Positions 48,485 to 57,995 of a DNA stretch of 64,000 nucleotides are shown piece after piece (within the stretch, counting starts at the first letter, position 1; the number at the start of each line of letters is the position of its first letter). Below the pieces are notes generated by a model. It saw only the letters and a program-made list of their open reading frames with translations, made no database searches and was not told where the DNA came from. Source of the DNA: Spizellomyces punctatus DAOM BR117 (taxonomy: Eukaryota > Chytridiomycota > Chytridiomycetes > Spizellomycetales > Spizellomycetaceae); the NCBI RefSeq assembly GCF_000182565.1, contig NW_015971540.1, positions 806,476-870,475 on the forward strand. The letters run 5' to 3'. A program made the translations under genes and the position numbers.

Positions 48485-50810
48485 CTATTCTCTCTGCTGC
48501 TTCCCTAGTCGCCTCTTTTCTAGTTTTACCACACGCTTCACAGAAGAGCTAGACTTTGCTACTTCAGCTTCCTCTTTCTTCACCACGTGCCCATCCGCGT
48601 CATATTCATATTCTGGCGGGAGCTTCAGCGTTCCATTGTTTAGCTTCCAAGCCCGGTGTATAATGCGTACTACACCAAACACCACGATGACGAACCCAAT
48701 GGTGTATGACAAGTAGTGCCGTGGATCACTTAGCCGCGTATAGGAGAACATGTCGAGAAGTGGGAGTGGTGGCAGTTGGTCTTTTAGCTCAGTGTCCAGT
48801 TTGGGAGTGTCCTTTTTCCGTAGAGAAGAAGGGCGAGTTCAGTCATGACCACCTTTGAATGGACCATTACGACGGACATCCCCCGGCATACCTTTATCTT
48901 ATCAGGTCCTGCGGAACCATTCGTTTGTTCAGCCACCTTGTCCTCCTTGGCCTGCTTTTGATGCATGGCCCTAAACTCATCCACGGCCGCCACGCTCTCT
49001 GAAAGCCTGTTCAATGTGTTAAACAGAGCTACCACTTCGCCGCGTGTTAATCGGTAGAGCATTGGACTGAATGGAGGGCAAACAGGACATTAGAGGGCAG
49101 AGTCAATAATAAATGTCACGAAATAGCCACATACTTGTCATCATATGAGAAAAGGATCTTTAGGGCGGTTCCTAAGCCTATAAGAGAAAGGATGCTTAGG
49201 CGTGAAAGAAGAGCACAAACGCAATTAGAATTCACGTTGCATACCTGATATTTGCAGCTTTCCCCACAGTCGACATTTCTCGCACCCAACACAATCCATA
49301 ATCTGCGAAATGTTTCTAAAATGCGTCTTAAATTCCTCTTTGAGAAGCATGGATCCCGAATCCACAAAAAGCGTTTTTTCGTCAAACGTCGGTCCACATG
49401 CGACAGCCTTGTCAGCAACTTGTTCAACAAGATCCTAGAACAAAATTCTTTGGTGAGTCTTAATGTGGGAAAAAGTTCTCAAGATGCATATTACCTCAAT
49501 CCTATGCGTATCCGCTCCGCTACCGGTACAGAATTGGTGAACTTGATGGTTTCGCAAGTACGGCGCTAGTTTCGCAACAGCTCGGACCATCATAGTATAT
49601 GTGAAGTATAGGTTCTGAACTCGGTCGGGATGGTTCCCGACTCGATCCGAAAAACATGTGAGATTACGAATCTGTTGGCCAATTGGTTAAGCTGCGTTCT
49701 CATGAACTACTATGATCTTTCGTGGACGTACCCACTCTCCGCTCTTACGATCCAACCATTGATCGCAAATATGCGTTGATATGGATGCATGAAGTCCTGT
49801 CAAAACATAAATGTCAGACACAATAATTGCATGGTGCGTCCACAACGTCTACACATACCCGACAAGAGTCGATAAAAGACCCTCTTTTCCATGCAGGTAT
49901 TTTCAAGTTCCTTTCTTCTATTGGTCAACGTTCCCTCCAGGTTATTTTCAAAGAGGTTGAAACAGTTTTCCCGATATATAGCCCCCCAAATCCGTGCAGC
50001 TGATTCTCCTCCGTATCCAGTGAAGCGCTCCGGGTTCTTGAGGAGATTAATGTAACAGCCCTCTATTAAGGGCAGCCAACGGCAATGGTCAATCGCACTA
50101 CCACGACTCTGGAATTGTTTTGCATCTCCCCTACCAGCGGAAAAATCATCCTCTACCGCACAAAAATCGGCTTCTGACCACTGACAGCTCTTAGACATTA
50201 GGGAAAACCCATTATCTAACGGGGATTGGTCAACTGAGGAGAGAGCGGAGGTCTTCCAGTGTTCGGGAATTTCAGACTATACGATTCCGTCAGCGTGTGA
50301 CGTCCAGCGTAGGAGGACATGCAACTACGTACCTCATCAGCCTCGACAACGGAGCAGTCACGGAGAATGCAAAGTGGATTCTCCTGCCAAAACGGACAAT
50401 CTTTGTGAAGGTTCGTCTGCATCCATCCGCAGAGTTAGTTGTTGTACGTATCCACCCACAGTGCATTTTGAATATATGTATACCTTCCAATATCTAAAAA
50501 ATGAGGTAGTCACCAACTCTGCCAAGAGCGGGGAAAGCTCACTGTTCACTTTCTGGATGGTTCGAAACTCACAGCAGGCATCGCTTATGGGACCTGAAGG
50601 CTGAATGTCCACATGGTAAACAAGAGATCATCTACGATAGATTTATCACATTCTAGCACTTACACTGCAATAGGGTTGCACTTTGTCTTCCAATGAGGCC
50701 GATAGTTGGTCAATTTCGCGCGATATATCCGACTTGACTGAAGTCAGTGCCAACGGTATACACGCAAGAACTGCGGTCAAGGTCCAGGCAGTAGCTGTTC
50801 GAAGTAACAT
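48485..50810 (-). CDS. ERO1: ER oxidoreductin ERO1 with C-terminal membrane anchor
   Basis: ERO1 reoxidises protein disulfide isomerase in the ER lumen using FAD and oxygen. The ATG at 50810 starts a signal peptide ([20 protein letters not shown]). Then [31 protein letters not shown] with the shuttle-Cys region, and [40 protein letters not shown] follows, and the active site CxxCxxC in [19 protein letters not shown], followed by [13 protein letters not shown]. After [19 protein letters not shown] there is an acidic linker and a transmembrane helix ([20 protein letters not shown]) with a Lys/Arg tail, so it is a type I membrane protein. Animal ERO1 lacks such an anchor. At least nine introns. 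The part from 49.3 to 50.2 kb has uncertain exon edges. Confidence 0.92.
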
Positions 50811-51194
50811 TTTCAAGGAAAGTATATGGGGCGGGGTAGCTGTGCAAAACAGAAACAGTAGTCATTAGGACGTTTTGGCTTTTATGACCGCAAACCAGCT
50901 CGCCAAACTTGCGACTTTTTTACGCACGACGACCATGTAGTTCCCTTGCAGCCTATTTCAAGCAATTGCCCATCCAACTCACCTCTAAAACCATGTGCAA
51001 ATCATGACCAAAAACTGCTTAATGCATAAAGCTGCTTATTCCACCGCTAAACCCGTACGCGTACGTGTCTTGATCGAGAGGAATGAGCCAATCAGCAAGT
51101 GATACGTAATGGGTTTGGGCTTTTGAACTCAGAACGTTGACGTTTTTGGACGGGAGACTTTGGACATTTTCCATTGTTTTTTTTGTTGACAAAG
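50811..51194. promoter_or_regulatory. Divergent ERO1/SARAF promoter region
   Basis: 384 nt between the two start codons. It contains the palindrome CGTACGCGTACG (51054-51065), which includes an ACGCGT core, and a TGACGT bZIP half-site (51138-51143) 52 nt before the SARAF ATG. Both encode ER-membrane or luminal proteins, so common control is plausible. Confidence 0.4.
51054..51065. promoter_or_regulatory. 12-bp perfect palindrome CGTACGCGTACG
   Basis: Self-complementary sequence with an ACGCGT core (the MluI-box sequence bound by MBF-type factors in yeasts), 244 nt from the ERO1 ATG and 130 nt from the SARAF ATG. The binding factor is not known. Confidence 0.45.
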
Positions 51195-52739
51195 ATGAAG
51201 AGATTTATCGTTACGATACAGATACTTTGGCTGTTCTCGATTTTGGCGGTTGATGCCCAGCGCAACAGGGACAAGGTCCTATTACGCGAAGTACAGGTTT
51301 GTAAACAAGAGTCGTGCTCTTGAAATATGGTGTGCGCTAACAAAAGTGGTTGTAGGTGTTGACTTTATACAAGGGACAATACACGACTGGAAGACGTTCC
51401 AATCCCGTTCCGCAGATTAAGTGCGTTGGTGGAAATGCGTGCAGGGATATCCAGCCTGAAGTTATTCAATGTCGACAGGTGAGCTCTTTCATGGACAATA
51501 GAAGCCATTTGGAGATGTCTGCAAGGTCAAAAAGGATCGTTGGGCGATGCAACTGGGCGCAAAACGATATTGGTGTGCTAACCCATCCATGATACTTTTT
51601 CTACGGTGTCAAGGTTGGATGGGATGGCCGAGAAGCTCAGTGGGAGTGCAAAGCGGAACTGGAAGACATGTACAGGCTTGGCAAAACCATTGTAAACTGC
51701 GAAGGGTATGATTATCCGGATGACCCATACATTCTTGCTGGTAGGAAGACGTATCCGATTTGATATCTGAAAACCATCGTATTTGACCATGTTTTCTCTT
51801 TAGGATCGTGCGGCGTCGAATACGACCTGCATCGGACGGCAAAATACCGGGCTCAAACCGGTACCAATCACCGACAGGATCAGACCGCTCCTCCGCCGCT
51901 ATTTACGGGAGGGCTACTCTCATGGCTGCTCAACAGCTCTCTGACATCCTGGATAACAAACAACCCGCTCACATCGTGGGTCCATCGCTTCCCGTTCTCG
52001 ATCTTGTTTGGTTCGTCGAGCTCTTCTTTTCGTCGAGAAGATTGTGAGTTTGATATGTACGCAGTCGATGACAGCTCTCGGCCAAAGGTGGAAAAAGCGT
52101 ATTGATGGAAATTGTGGGTTTGTAGCCTCTTTCGGACATTCTACAATTACGGGCTGGAACATGGCGCACGTCGTTTGGTATATTGTATTAGGGCTCTTTA
52201 TTTATAGGTGAGACAATCAAGACGTGTTGCTGTTATGGTGATAAGATTGCTAAAGTCTGTTATTGACAGTGTGTTGAAATCATGTTTGGGTGGCGGAAGT
52301 CGGAGCGGGTCTGGTAGGAGTTCGCAGAGTACCTATGGTGATGGTCCGGGAGGAGGATCGGGTGGGGGTGGTGGAGGTGGTCCTTCGGGTAGGTTGCTAA
52401 AGGTTACTGTATCACCTCCATATGTAATATCAATGCTTTGTTATAGCGCCGCCATACGAGCCTCCGCCGCCTTATTCACCGCAATCTGACAATAGCGCGC
52501 ACTCTACGAACCGTCCAGGTTTCTGGTCTGGTTTAGGACTTGGCGGACTGCTCGGTTCGAGAATGTCGGCGAATCGAAACTATTCAAGAACAAGATACCC
52601 AAATGCTTATGATGAGCCGACTTCATCCTCTTCTTCTTCTCCTTCTTCGTCTTCATGGTCTCGCCCTTCGACATCGTCTTCATCGTCGTCCTCACAGCGG
52701 CGAACGACTACTGGATATGGGGGAACTAAAAGGCGATAA
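51195..52739 (+). CDS. SARAF: SARAF (TMEM66) family regulator of store-operated calcium entry
   Basis: Homologue of SARAF, an ER membrane protein that in animals shuts off store-operated calcium entry by acting on STIM. The ATG at 51195 begins a signal peptide (MKRFIVTIQILWLFSILAVD). The luminal domain is highly typical: VLLREVQVLTLYKGQYTTGR, PVPQIKCVGGNAC, VIQCRQVGWDGREAQWECKA, ELEDMYRLGKTIVNCEGYDY, and PDDPYILAGSCGVEYDL. A transmembrane segment (AHVVWYIVLGLFIYR) follows. The cytosolic tail is Ser/Gly/Pro-rich, with YEPPPPYSPQSDNS and Ser runs near the end, ending GYGGTKRR and the TAA at 52737-52739. Four to six introns. Whether this organism also has STIM/ORAI cannot be seen here. Confidence 0.93.
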
Positions 52740-53358
52740 AGTTGTGTAGATGAATTAGAGCCGGTTAATGCCATAGCCATTATGTTGTCAAATGCATTTT
52801 GCCTCTTGTAAGCTATTTTTAGGAACTCTGTAGCTATTTTTATCTCTTGCCGACCAGGCGAAAGTGAGGGTTCAGGAAATTTCATTTCTCAAGAGGGCAC
52901 CAAGTGCGCAGCGCATCGCTCTGCCTTGGTAAACTTCGTCCGTCGTCGTCTGTTGCGCCGTTTCCCTTTGCCAGTTGCGCATCAAAAAAAGGTCAAAAAG
53001 GTGAGAGATGACGCGGTGTCGGAGTTGGCGATGGCTAAGCAAAAGATTACAAAAGGGGGGCCCAAGCGCAAGTTGAATTGGAGGGGGGGTGTTTTTTTTT
53101 TTTGTTTTTATTGGTTTTGGGGCAATGCATCTTGCGTTTTAGACGATGAGTAGAGGTGGTCTTTAACTGATAGAGCGGGCAGCTTTAGCTAGACTTTACT
53201 GGGGCGGAAGGTGTCCCCAATCTTGGCATTGAGCAAAAGGAAACACACTACAAACTTTTGGGCCTTGAGACGGGTCGTTCAGTGGAGAGCGAATGACAGA
53301 TTTTGCAGTCAACTAATTACAAGCCCGTTTTTATTTGTTCAACAAAGACGGCCGAGGG
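52740..53358. other. Intergenic region with homopolymer runs, no supported gene
   Basis: About 620 nt. It contains a G7 run (53083-53089) followed by a T12 run (53092-53103). A short plus-strand frame around 53030-53090 (MAKQKITKGGPKRK) has no family and no clear splice partner. A missing 5' exon of the RING gene could hide here. Confidence 0.35.
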
Positions 53359-55105
53359 ATGGCAGACAGTATCGCCCTCCGGAAGAGCGTGGACTCTACT
53401 CGCAGCAAAGTTTCACGGCTCACCATTCTCTCCCGCAAAACCGCATGTGCGAATTCCCCTACAAGAAAGAGCCCCTTTCGAATACAGTTCTCCCCTTCCA
53501 CACCCGGCTCCATTGTAGGGTTACCCACCACTATCGTGCCGACCATTGCAGTCGCTGCCGAACCCGTCTATGTAAAAAGGGAAGCCGCATCCTTGGCGCT
53601 TGCTGCGGACCCTAGCTATGCGCAAGCGCTGGTCAGAACCCACTATGTGAGAGAGCTTGTTGACCAAGTACGACTGGCAAAGGGGGAAAGAAGAGACAAA
53701 GTAGAGATTTTTCTGTTGAAGGTGGTTGAAAAGGTAGGGGCGTGGTAGATTATTGCCATTGCATCCATTCTGATTCTGATACACATGCTGCGCATCGTCC
53801 AGGAGCTCGAACGTGCATGTCTGCACGCTATCCATAGAACGGCGCTTTTGGAGCGAGAGCTAACGGATATGAAGGGGAGACTCGCACAATTGGTAGGGAT
53901 GATCTCGAACCTCATGTTTGTTTCATTGTTTTTAATGTACTTGTGCGCAGTCATCACCTTTTAAACACAATGCTCGGGAAATGTACCTCATCCGGCCCTT
54001 TCTTCATGACTATGTTCGAGAAAACAAACAGATGGTCAAAGACTATGGGTTACCAATGATCTACTTGAGGAATGAGGATGGCGAAGGGAATCGGGCTGGG
54101 AAGGATGCTGCATTTGAGGAATACTTTGTAAAGTTGAAAGAGCAGGCCAAGACATTGGTGAGTGGTGTATGAGTACTTGCAGTAGCCAGCCGTCGGACAG
54201 AATTCTGATTTTTTTTTGTTTCCATACATAGGCCCAAACTGGACGGAACAAGTTTCTCAGTGAATCACTCAAGCTCTTGATAAAGGTAAAGCCATCTTAA
54301 GCAGCTTTGAAGTCATGTTCCTCTTTTTGAGCCAGAAAACTTTTTCTCTCGTTAGCTTGAAGCGGAATTTTATCTTTTGGAATGTTTTATCGAACGCTCT
54401 TTTAGCGAGTTGCAATGTTACATGCGACTCATTGAGAGTCTGACTCAGAATCAGTGAGTTCCAATAACATGACTTTTTAACTAATCTTTGACATTTAACG
54501 CCCCCTTTCCATCCGTTTTTCAGAGACGCGGCAGTCCTGCAAGCGGCCCTGTTTCTCCGTCTTCGCAATGCTTGTACGTGGCTAGGCTCTGCTCGGACAT
54601 CTCTGACGGTAAAAACCATTCAATTGCATCCATTCATTGTCATACCAAAAGAGCCAACACTTGTTTTAACAGGAGTTGGCGTCCTCGCTTGTTCCAGATA
54701 TGGAAGACTATCAATGTTCGATATGTCTAAGTGTCATGTACAAGCCCGTCTTTTTGTCTAGCTGCAAGCACCGGTTCTGCCGCGAGTGCTTGCACCAGCA
54801 TGAACGCTTTAGCGCGTTCTGGGCGTACATGTACTGGATTGATGTGCAATGTCCAATGTGTAGAGGAAGTTATGCGCTCCGATCCAAGACACCAGATAAG
54901 GCAATGGACAAGTATGTCAAAAGTGTATGCAACTTTGCTTGAAACGTTTGCTAAGCACGTTGGTCGTTTTCAGTTTTATCAAACTCTACTTTCCGGTTGA
55001 GTACGCGGAAAAGAGGCGTGAAGCGTTCAAGAAGCGCTTGCAACGCAAAATATTGACATTAATGCGAAAGAACTTGTTATGGCGTCCAGAACGATATTGG
55101 GAATG
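53359..55105 (+). CDS. RING-finger protein (probable E3 ubiquitin ligase)
   Basis: Multi-exon gene ending in a C3HC4 RING: YQCSICLSVMYKPVFLSSCK, then HRFCRECLHQHER, and CPMCRGSY. About 20 extra residues sit between Cys6 and Cys7. It is followed by DKFIKLYFPVEYAEKRREAF and a basic tail ending at the TGA at 55103-55105. The residues just before and after the RING (TSLTELASSLVPDMEDY; KLYFPVEYAEKRR) resemble fungal SPX-RING ligases. I see no SPX domain at the N-terminus, however. From the ATG at 53359 the protein starts MADSIALRKSVDSTRSKV, then a helical stretch (YVRELVDQVRLAKGERRDKV) and a long helical middle. At least seven introns, phases consistent. The N-terminus is the weak part; an upstream exon may be missing. 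Confidence 0.7.
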
Positions 55106-55160
55106 AGATGGAGAGCTGATATATAGGCGTGTACATATTTAAACGTATTCTTTTTTTTTC

Positions 55161-55193
55161 ATATATATATATATGTGTGTGTGTGTATGTGTA
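55161..55193. repeat. (AT)n(GT)n dinucleotide microsatellite
   Basis: An AT run changing into a GT run, just 3' of the RING gene and preceded by a T-run. Confidence 0.9.
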
Positions 55194-55456
55194 TACATAA
55201 CATTGATATGTAGATATTGTTAGTGTTTTGTTTCGAGTTGGGTACGGGAACTCGTTTGGATAGACAAGAGAATGTTTACCATGAGGAGACAAGTCATAAG
55301 AGTTCCAAAGCCAAGTTCTCGCAGCACGTTGTTCACGTCACAGATCCAATCGTGTCCATTATGACTGCAAGGTCCCTTTTTGCAAGGGGACAATTGTGTG
55401 TCGACAAGAGGAATTTGACACACAAAAAGCTGTGGCCTGATGACACCACACCTTGT

Positions 55457-55502
55457 AGCAAGACAAGCAAAGCAAGCAGCAAGCAAGCAGCAAGCAAGCA
55501 AG
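55457..55502. repeat. (GCAA)n tetranucleotide repeat
   Basis: About eleven imperfect units of GCAA/AGCA-type sequence. It causes the artificial Ser/Lys- and Cys/Leu-rich frames seen on both strands here. Confidence 0.9.
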
Positions 55503-55670
55503 TGTGCAAACATTGTGTATTGCCAAATAACAAACAATACAAGAATCCATTCCCAAAACAACTTAAAACACTATATATCACGTGGATACCTATTAATTGG
55601 CCGCTCGATTGGAACGGAGCAAGTTTAAGGTTGTGCCACTTTACCGCTTTCTTTGAACGCCCCATCGTTT

Positions 55671-55708
55671 TATAAAAGTTGTTTAATGTGGTTTTTTCTT
55701 TATAAAAA
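55671..55708 (+). promoter_or_regulatory. Two TATA boxes upstream of the SET-domain gene
   Basis: TATAAAAG at 55671-55678 and TATAAAAA at 55701-55708, 116 and 86 nt before the ATG at 55787. The second is followed by a pyrimidine-rich stretch with a C-run, a plausible start-site region. Confidence 0.65.
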
Positions 55709-55786
55709 GGACTTCTACTCCCCCCCCCCTCGCCTTTTAACGAACCCACAAGCGTTCAACTTGCAAAACAAAAAACGTACGCAAAC

Positions 55787-56575
55787 ATGGGCAAGGCTTT
55801 CAACACTCCCATCCCGCAGAAACCGTCGTCCTCAGTCTTTTCCATCTCAAAGCTCGCCTATGTGGCATGTTTCCTGGGTGGTCTTCTTCTTGGATGTCAA
55901 CAATACAACAAGTTTACGCAACAACAGCAAGAATCCTTGCAAGAAGTAGTAAAACCTGTTGCGCAGGTGGACGCTTGGGACACTCGGCGGTACTACCCAG
56001 AAGACTTTGAAAAGCACTTTGGGCTGCGCTTGATCCATCAGCTCGAGGTACCAGACTCCCTCAAAAAGTACGTGGATGCCCACGATATCCGCAAGGACCC
56101 TACCTACTCTCAGAATATTGAACTCAGCGAAGCGTACGCTCGCGTCTATGGTCCTTTCCTCGACCACGTTCACGACGATGATCGTAGGATTTACGTGAAA
56201 TGGGCCGGTCCAGAGAAGCACTTTGGTGTCTTTGCCGACACTTACCTTCCTCCCAACGCCTTTATTGCAGAATACTCTGGGATCTTGACGAATTCCTCGT
56301 TTTCCACTGATTACGAATGGGATTACTACAGTCACGATATCGTGGACGACAATGGAAACGTCCTCAAATTGGGTGTCGATTCCCAACTGGTTGGCAACAT
56401 TGCCCGGTTCGTGAATCACGACGATGATCCAAACTGTGGCATCGTCTACGTGCCTTGGAGGAACAGGTGGAGGTTGGTGTACGTTGCCAACAAGGCCATT
56501 TTCCCTGGCGAAGAGTTGAGTATTTCCTATGGACCTAATTACTGGGAGTCGCGCTCGGAGGTAGTCAAGGTTTAG
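55787..56575 (+). CDS. SET-domain protein with N-terminal membrane segment
   Basis: A 262-residue single-exon protein. From the ATG at 55787 a short polar N-terminus precedes a transmembrane helix or signal anchor (SKLAYVACFLGGLLLGCQQY). About 90 polar residues follow. The C-terminal half is a SET lysine-methyltransferase domain: HFGVFADTYLPPNAFIAEYS (the G-x-F/Y-A start), WDYYSHD, then LVGNIARFVNHDDDPNCGIV with the NHxxxPNC cofactor and active-site motif, and FPGEELSISYGPNYW with the catalytic Tyr. No pre-SET or post-SET cysteine cluster is visible. The membrane segment is unusual for SET enzymes, which are normally nuclear or cytosolic; the substrate is unknown. The stop is at 56573-56575. 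The promoter is TATA-rich, unlike the neighbours. Confidence 0.87.
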   Translation: MGKAFNTPIPQKPSSSVFSISKLAYVACFLGGLLLGCQQYNKFTQQQQESLQEVVKPVAQVDAWDTRRYYPEDFEKHFGLRLIHQLEVPDSLKKYVDAHDIRKDPTYSQNIELSEAYARVYGPFLDHVHDDDRRIYVKWAGPEKHFGVFADTYLPPNAFIAEYSGILTNSSFSTDYEWDYYSHDIVDDNGNVLKLGVDSQLVGNIARFVNHDDDPNCGIVYVPWRNRWRLVYVANKAIFPGEELSISYGPNYWESRSEVVKV

Positions 56576-57237
56576 ATGATGGGCTTTTTTTTTTGTAGAG
56601 AAAATATGGGGACATTAACAAGAGAGACTGTATAGGTAGTTTATGTTTTTTAGCTACATCCTCTCTGTGTGTATTGTACATTTGCTCGTATATTGTATAG
56701 GATCCTGCACATAGGAGAAACTTTTTGTTTACGCAATTTGATGGCCATTGTCGCCAAGATTTCAAACAGTGCAATTGAATTTTGAGCTTGCAATGTTCAT
56801 GTCCCCAGTTGGTGCTCAACCCGAAAGAGCGGCTTTTGTCAAAAAAGTTGTCTTGATAGATCGCAAGCTGAAAATCATTTTGCTGGATTTTGGTGACTTT
56901 AGAGCTCATCTTTTGCAAATGATGTCGACCATCTCTTGGTTGCAAGTTATGACCTTGTCAGTTACATGTCACTATAATCATTCATGTGAAAGTATTTACG
57001 CTCTCTTGCATATGCCCTAGTTTTCTAAACACGCACTGGCAGGGCTTACTTTCGCGTCTGCCCACTCATTGATCTCGATCATTAGGCCCTGCCCGTTCAA
57101 TGTCGTTCTCGATATGTCGTTCTCGCAAAACATTTAAAAAGATTGACAATTTCCCCTTGGTCCCTCTCTTCATCCTTTGCACGTAAATTCACACCAGTAC
57201 AATAATCTTCCCTTCTACGCTGATCATCCCATCCAAC
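56576..57237. other. Intergenic region, no supported gene
   Basis: About 660 nt. Short frames on both strands lack an ATG in good position or any domain. It holds the SET gene 3' UTR (poly-T near 56586) and the promoter of the eight-cysteine gene. Confidence 0.45.
57133..57140 (+). promoter_or_regulatory. TATA-like element of the eight-cysteine gene
   Basis: TTTAAAAA, 98 nt before the ATG at 57238, followed by pyrimidine-rich sequence. Confidence 0.45.
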
Positions 57238-57708
57238 ATGCAAATCACCAGTTTCCTTGCATTGGCCATCTCTCTGGCTGCTCTAGGAGTCGTAAAAGCG
57301 GTTCCAGCTCCCCAAGGCGACAACATCATTTCACAAATTGCCTCGGCGATTGCCACCCTCGAAGCTGGATTCACGGCCACCACCACCACCGTTGCAGCAA
57401 CGACCGTCGCAACGACTCTGGCCGATGTTGGCACGAAAACTGTTTCTCCAGCAACCATCGCACCCGTCCTTCCTTCTCCAAGTGGTGCCCCCGTTCTCCC
57501 TCCCATCTGCCGTCGAGCCGGATGCAACGGTGAACTATGCGTTACCAACTCTCGTGATGCCGTCTTGACGCCCTGCGTTTGGCGGCCGGAATTTGCATGC
57601 TATGCCACCGCACAGTGCGGTTACAATGCGACGAGGAGGGCATGCGCGTGGAGGCAAACCAAGTCCCTCAAGGAATGTCTGTCAAATGGTACTACGGCTA
57701 CACTGTGA
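57238..57708 (+). CDS. Secreted protein with an eight-cysteine cluster domain
   Basis: A 156-residue single-exon protein. The ATG at 57238 gives a clear signal peptide (MQITSFLALAISLAALGVVK). The middle is Ala/Thr/Val-rich, with repeats of TTTTVAATTVATT type, likely O-glycosylated. The C-terminal 60 residues hold exactly eight Cys: ICRRAGCNGELC, then CVWRPEFACYATAQC, then CAWRQTKSLKEC. This spacing and the CxWRPEYACY-like core match, from memory, a small eight-cysteine-cluster domain found mostly in bacterial secreted proteins. No other domain is present. Function unknown. An extracellular or cell-wall role is inferred from the signal peptide and mucin-like linker. The TGA ends at 57708. Confidence 0.75.
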   Translation: MQITSFLALAISLAALGVVKAVPAPQGDNIISQIASAIATLEAGFTATTTTVAATTVATTLADVGTKTVSPATIAPVLPSPSGAPVLPPICRRAGCNGELCVTNSRDAVLTPCVWRPEFACYATAQCGYNATRRACAWRQTKSLKECLSNGTTATL

Positions 57709-57995
57709 GCTTCCCGACTAGGATCGTGAATAATGTACAGCTATATGTAAAATGTCAGTGTTCATAATAATATATGAGTTAACAGTTTTTTACAGTAATA
57801 ACTCTGCTTGTGAACCCGGGTTCGATTTGGACTTGTTAAAAAAAAAGTGATTAACTGGGTAATCATCACATTCACAAGGTGCAACTTTATTATTTATTGA
57901 AGGTATAATAAGAAATAAGACAAATAGAGTACGGAGAAATCCGCGCTAAACCAAAACGACGACATAACTAGAAGAGGTATCAGAAAGTCTAGATT

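Larger units (their letters stand above)
55106..55786. other. Repeat-containing intergenic region upstream of the SET gene
   Basis: About 680 nt holding an (AT)n(GT)n tract, a (GCAA)n tract, a CACGTG box at 55579-55584, two TATA elements and a C-run (55722-55732). Frames crossing it on both strands are biased by the repeats and have no domain. No gene called. Confidence 0.5.

Noticed and set aside
52926-53153. Short basic frame between SARAF and the RING gene
   Set aside because: Ends in a homopolymer-derived Phe run; no splice partner or homologue seen, kept only as a note in the intergenic entry.
55333-55749. Minus-strand frames with Cys/Leu-rich protein
   Set aside because: They read through the GCAA repeat and the promoter of the SET gene; the Cys/Leu pattern is a repeat artefact.
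55847-56419. 190-codon frame antisense to the SET gene
   Set aside because: Shadow of a conserved coding exon on the other strand.
56565-56945. 126-codon minus-strand frame after the SET gene
   Set aside because: It overlaps the SET gene 3' end, has no family resemblance and only low-complexity Lys/Ser at its end.
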